From: an uncultured Bacillota bacterium
GTDB taxonomy: Bacteria; Bacillota; Dehalobacteriia; UBA7702
DNA: 6,570 bases
Direction of reading: 5' to 3'
Assembly (NCBI GenBank): GCA_902766525.1
Contig: CACXDX010000095.1
Coordinates: forward strand, 1-6,570
A program made the position numbers and the translations under genes. Shown here one piece after another: positions 4,834 through 6,570 of this stretch (the first letter of the stretch is position 1; each line of letters opens with the position of its first letter). A model generated the notes under the pieces. It was not told where the DNA came from, ran no database searches, and saw nothing but the letters and a program-made list of their open reading frames with translations.

Positions 4834-5514
4834 TTATAAAGACAGTCCCGCCAGAGAATAAATGAGCCTGCTCAAAAAATCGACCGGCGTGTTTAAGATC
4901 CAGGCGATCACCGAAGAGCCGCCGATGGGGATGATACAGAGGATCAGCAGGATCATCGTGCCGTAACGCTCGATCATATTATAGCGGAAGGCGGCGTCGG
5001 GCGGTAAAAAGACGGAAACGATGCGCGAGCCGTCCAGCGGCGGCAGCGGGATCAGATTGAAGATCATCAAAACGATGTTGATCTGAATAAAATAGATGAA
5101 GAACAGACCGAAGAACAGCTCCGCGTTGAGTTCGCTCGAAGCAAGCCAATCGTAGCCGACAAGGCGCAGGTAGGCCATGAGAAAGATACCGCCGATCAGC
5201 GCCATGCAGAGATTGGAGGCCGGACCCGCCGCGGCGACCCAGGCCATGCCCGTTTTCGGTTTCTTTGTCAGAGCATAGGGGTTGACCGGCACCGGTTTTG
5301 CCCAGCCGAAACCGATGAACAGCAGACAGAGCGTGCCGACGAGATCCAAATGGCGCAGAGGGTTGAGACTCAGACGTCCCTGACTTTTGGCCGTGATATC
5401 GCCGAGGCGATAGGCAACGAAGCCGTGGGATAATTCATGAACGGTCAGGGCGATCAAAATCGCCGGGATCATGGCCAGTTTCTGAAATAGCCATATCGAA
5501 CTGAATTCAAACAT
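4834..5514 (-). CDS. Site-2 protease family protein (M50-type membrane metalloprotease)
   Basis: Product of 226 aa with several membrane segments (about 13-33, 58-73, 91-118, 132-158, 184-207). The zinc site is complete: HELSH at 26-30 in the first membrane segment gives H26, E27 and H30. The second signature NLIPLPPLDGSR (153-164) supplies D161 as the third ligand. GRLSLNPLRHLDLVG (46-60) is also typical. It is the short 'minimal' M50 type without PDZ or CBS domains, so it is distinct from RseP and from SpoIVFB. Members probably cut substrates within the membrane, but the substrate here cannot be inferred. AAAGGAG (5524-5530) lies nine bases ahead of the ATG and immediately in front of the cca stop codon, so the two genes are tightly linked in the operon. 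Such a gene directly before trpS–scpAB is common in Clostridia. Confidence 0.93.
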   Translation of the reverse strand: MFEFSSIWLFQKLAMIPAILIALTVHELSHGFVAYRLGDITAKSQGRLSLNPLRHLDLVGTLCLLFIGFGWAKPVPVNPYALTKKPKTGMAWVAAAGPASNLCMALIGGIFLMAYLRLVGYDWLASSELNAELFFGLFFIYFIQINIVLMIFNLIPLPPLDGSRIVSVFLPPDAAFRYNMIERYGTMILLILCIIPIGGSSVIAWILNTPVDFLSRLIYSLAGLSL

Positions 5515-5520
5515 ATATTT

Positions 5521-6570
5521 TTACTCCTTTAACGCCTTTGCTTCCAGAAAATCGGCAATCAGCGCCAGCTCATCTTCTTTCGTTTCCGCTTCTCCCCGGC
5601 ATTTTGCCCGAAGCAGCTCTTCGAAAATATCATTCATCATGCCCCGCTCGTATCCGGGCATTTCCCTGATCTCCCTCTTCTCGACGAGAAGCGGATGGTC
5701 TTGATAAAAACGGAACTTTTCCGTGATCTTTTTCCTCAGGGGCGGTTCCGCCTTGATAAAAGCGGCGATGATCGTCTCCACCGGATCTTCGCGCATGGCA
5801 CGATACCGGGAATACTCCGTTGTCTCTTCCGCATCCCCGTCGCAGGAGAGGATGACGTCTTCCAACAACGATGCGGCTTTACGGCCGTAGTGAGAAAAAC
5901 AGACGTCCTCAAAGAATGCTTCCCGTTCCGCATCGCCGAAGGGGAAAAAGATCAGCAGCGCGCGGACAAGGCTGAGATCGGGCTTACGCTTCAGCTTTCC
6001 AAACTCATCCCTGAACTTTTCAATGCAGTCAAATTCCTCTTCGAGAGCAGGGTCAAAGGGATGATCCGGGAAAAGCAGCGACCAGATCCCGTAGTCGTTC
6101 AGATCGGATAAGATCTGAAAGGCGCGGTTTTCCATTAAACAGAGATGCACTTCATGCCAGAGACGGCGGCGGGAGAGACGAGATACGATACCGTCTTTGA
6201 CGGCATTGCGGGCGAAGGTCTCCGTTTCCTCCGCGAAGCTGAAATCATAGCGGGCGGCAAAGCGCAGCCCCCGCAAAATACGGGTGGGATCCTCGACAAA
6301 GCTCAGATTATGCAGGACCCGCAGCTTTTTTTCGGCCAGGTCTTTGCGGCCGTTGAAATAATCGATGAGCTGAGCCGGGGTTTCCCGGTTCAACGATACG
6401 GCCATGGCGTTCACGGTAAAATCGCGGCGGAAGAGATCCTGCCTCAGGCTGCTCTTTTCCGTTTGCGGCTTGGCCGCCGGATATTCGTAAAATTCCGTTC
6501 TGGCGCCGGCGATATCGATCTTGACGACACCGTCCACGCTCACCGTGGCCGTGCCGAATTTGGGATAGGA
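5521..6570 (-). CDS. cca: tRNA nucleotidyltransferase / poly(A) polymerase family, probable CCA-adding enzyme (partial, 5' end outside window)
   Basis: The frame is open to the right edge; 349 residues are visible and the N terminus is missing. The enzyme class adds or repairs the 3'-CCA end of tRNAs without a nucleic acid template. Visible class II motifs are: the head-domain end FGTATV (fragment 5-10) with KIDIAGARTEFYEYP; motif B RRDFTVNAMA (48-57); and the nucleotide-selecting EDxxR motif as EDPTR (93-97) within a helix typical of the neck domain (LRGLRFAARYDF). The GG...DxD catalytic motif lies outside the window. The first GTG in view (6541-6543) is internal, because homologous sequence continues upstream of it. 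The C-terminal half (about 175-349) is divergent, charged and helical, as in other family tails. From this fragment I cannot tell a full CCA-adding enzyme from an A-adding one, which exists in some Bacillota alongside a CC-adding partner. Confidence 0.9.
   Translation of the reverse strand, partial: SYPKFGTATVSVDGVVKIDIAGARTEFYEYPAAKPQTEKSSLRQDLFRRDFTVNAMAVSLNRETPAQLIDYFNGRKDLAEKKLRVLHNLSFVEDPTRILRGLRFAARYDFSFAEETETFARNAVKDGIVSRLSRRRLWHEVHLCLMENRAFQILSDLNDYGIWSLLFPDHPFDPALEEEFDCIEKFRDEFGKLKRKPDLSLVRALLIFFPFGDAEREAFFEDVCFSHYGRKAASLLEDVILSCDGDAEETTEYSRYRAMREDPVETIIAAFIKAEPPLRKKITEKFRFYQDHPLLVEKREIREMPGYERGMMNDIFEELLRAKCRGEAETKEDELALIADFLEAKALKE
5524..5530 (-). promoter_or_regulatory. Shine-Dalgarno of the M50 protease gene, inside the end of cca
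   Basis: On the - strand AAAGGAG spans the last cca codons and abuts its TAA (5521-5523). The ATG follows nine bases later. It supports the 5514 start and operon membership. Confidence 0.75.

Noticed and set aside
6541..6543. GTG at 6541-6543 as the start of the cca gene
   Set aside because: The frame stays open to the window edge, and the residues upstream (FGTAT) match the family, so this is an internal Val codon of a gene that is cut off by the window.

Overview
The window comes from a Gram-positive, endospore-forming member of the Bacillota, most likely a Clostridia-type anaerobe. The basis is gene content: a cca–M50 protease–trpS–scpA–scpB–DUF2953–ytfJ block, a convergent gene whose tail looks like the germination protein YpeB, and Shine-Dalgarno sites of the GGAGG/AAGGAG type. 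YtfJ and YpeB are both spore-associated families. No genus can be named from what is visible.

Layout. Bases 1-100 (+ strand) hold the last codons of a ypeB-like gene. A perfect hairpin at about 105-134, with T-runs on both sides, separates it from the convergent mltG (147-1214, - strand). Bases 1215-1416 are the only sizeable gene-free stretch. They hold a likely mltG promoter, an A/T-rich palindrome and two hairpins downstream of ytfJ. From 1417 to the right edge, seven genes on the - strand form one compact operon, in transcription order: cca (5' end outside the window), M50 site-2-protease-like gene, trpS, scpA, scpB, DUF2953 gene, ytfJ. The last five are joined by 1- or 4-base overlaps (TGATG, TGATG, ATGA, ATGA), which suggests translational coupling. 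The only spacer above 10 bases inside the operon is the 43-base gap in front of trpS.

How the genes relate. The operon mixes tRNA functions (3'-CCA addition, Trp charging), chromosome segregation (the ScpA/ScpB partners of SMC), a membrane protease, and two genes at the end that are sporulation-linked or of unknown role. MltG (septal peptidoglycan strand termination) and YpeB (spore cortex lysis with SleB) flank it. This is a recognisable, largely syntenic core neighbourhood and not an island. I see no mobile element, CRISPR array, tRNA or rRNA.

No clearly new system is visible. The points most worth a second look are a TrpRS with a cysteine set resembling the [4Fe-4S] site of Thermotoga maritima TrpRS, a CxxxC pair inside the conserved glycine-rich core of YtfJ, a very lysine-rich insert in the DUF2953 protein encoded by a 45-base uninterrupted purine run, and the arrangement of hairpins and repeats after ytfJ.
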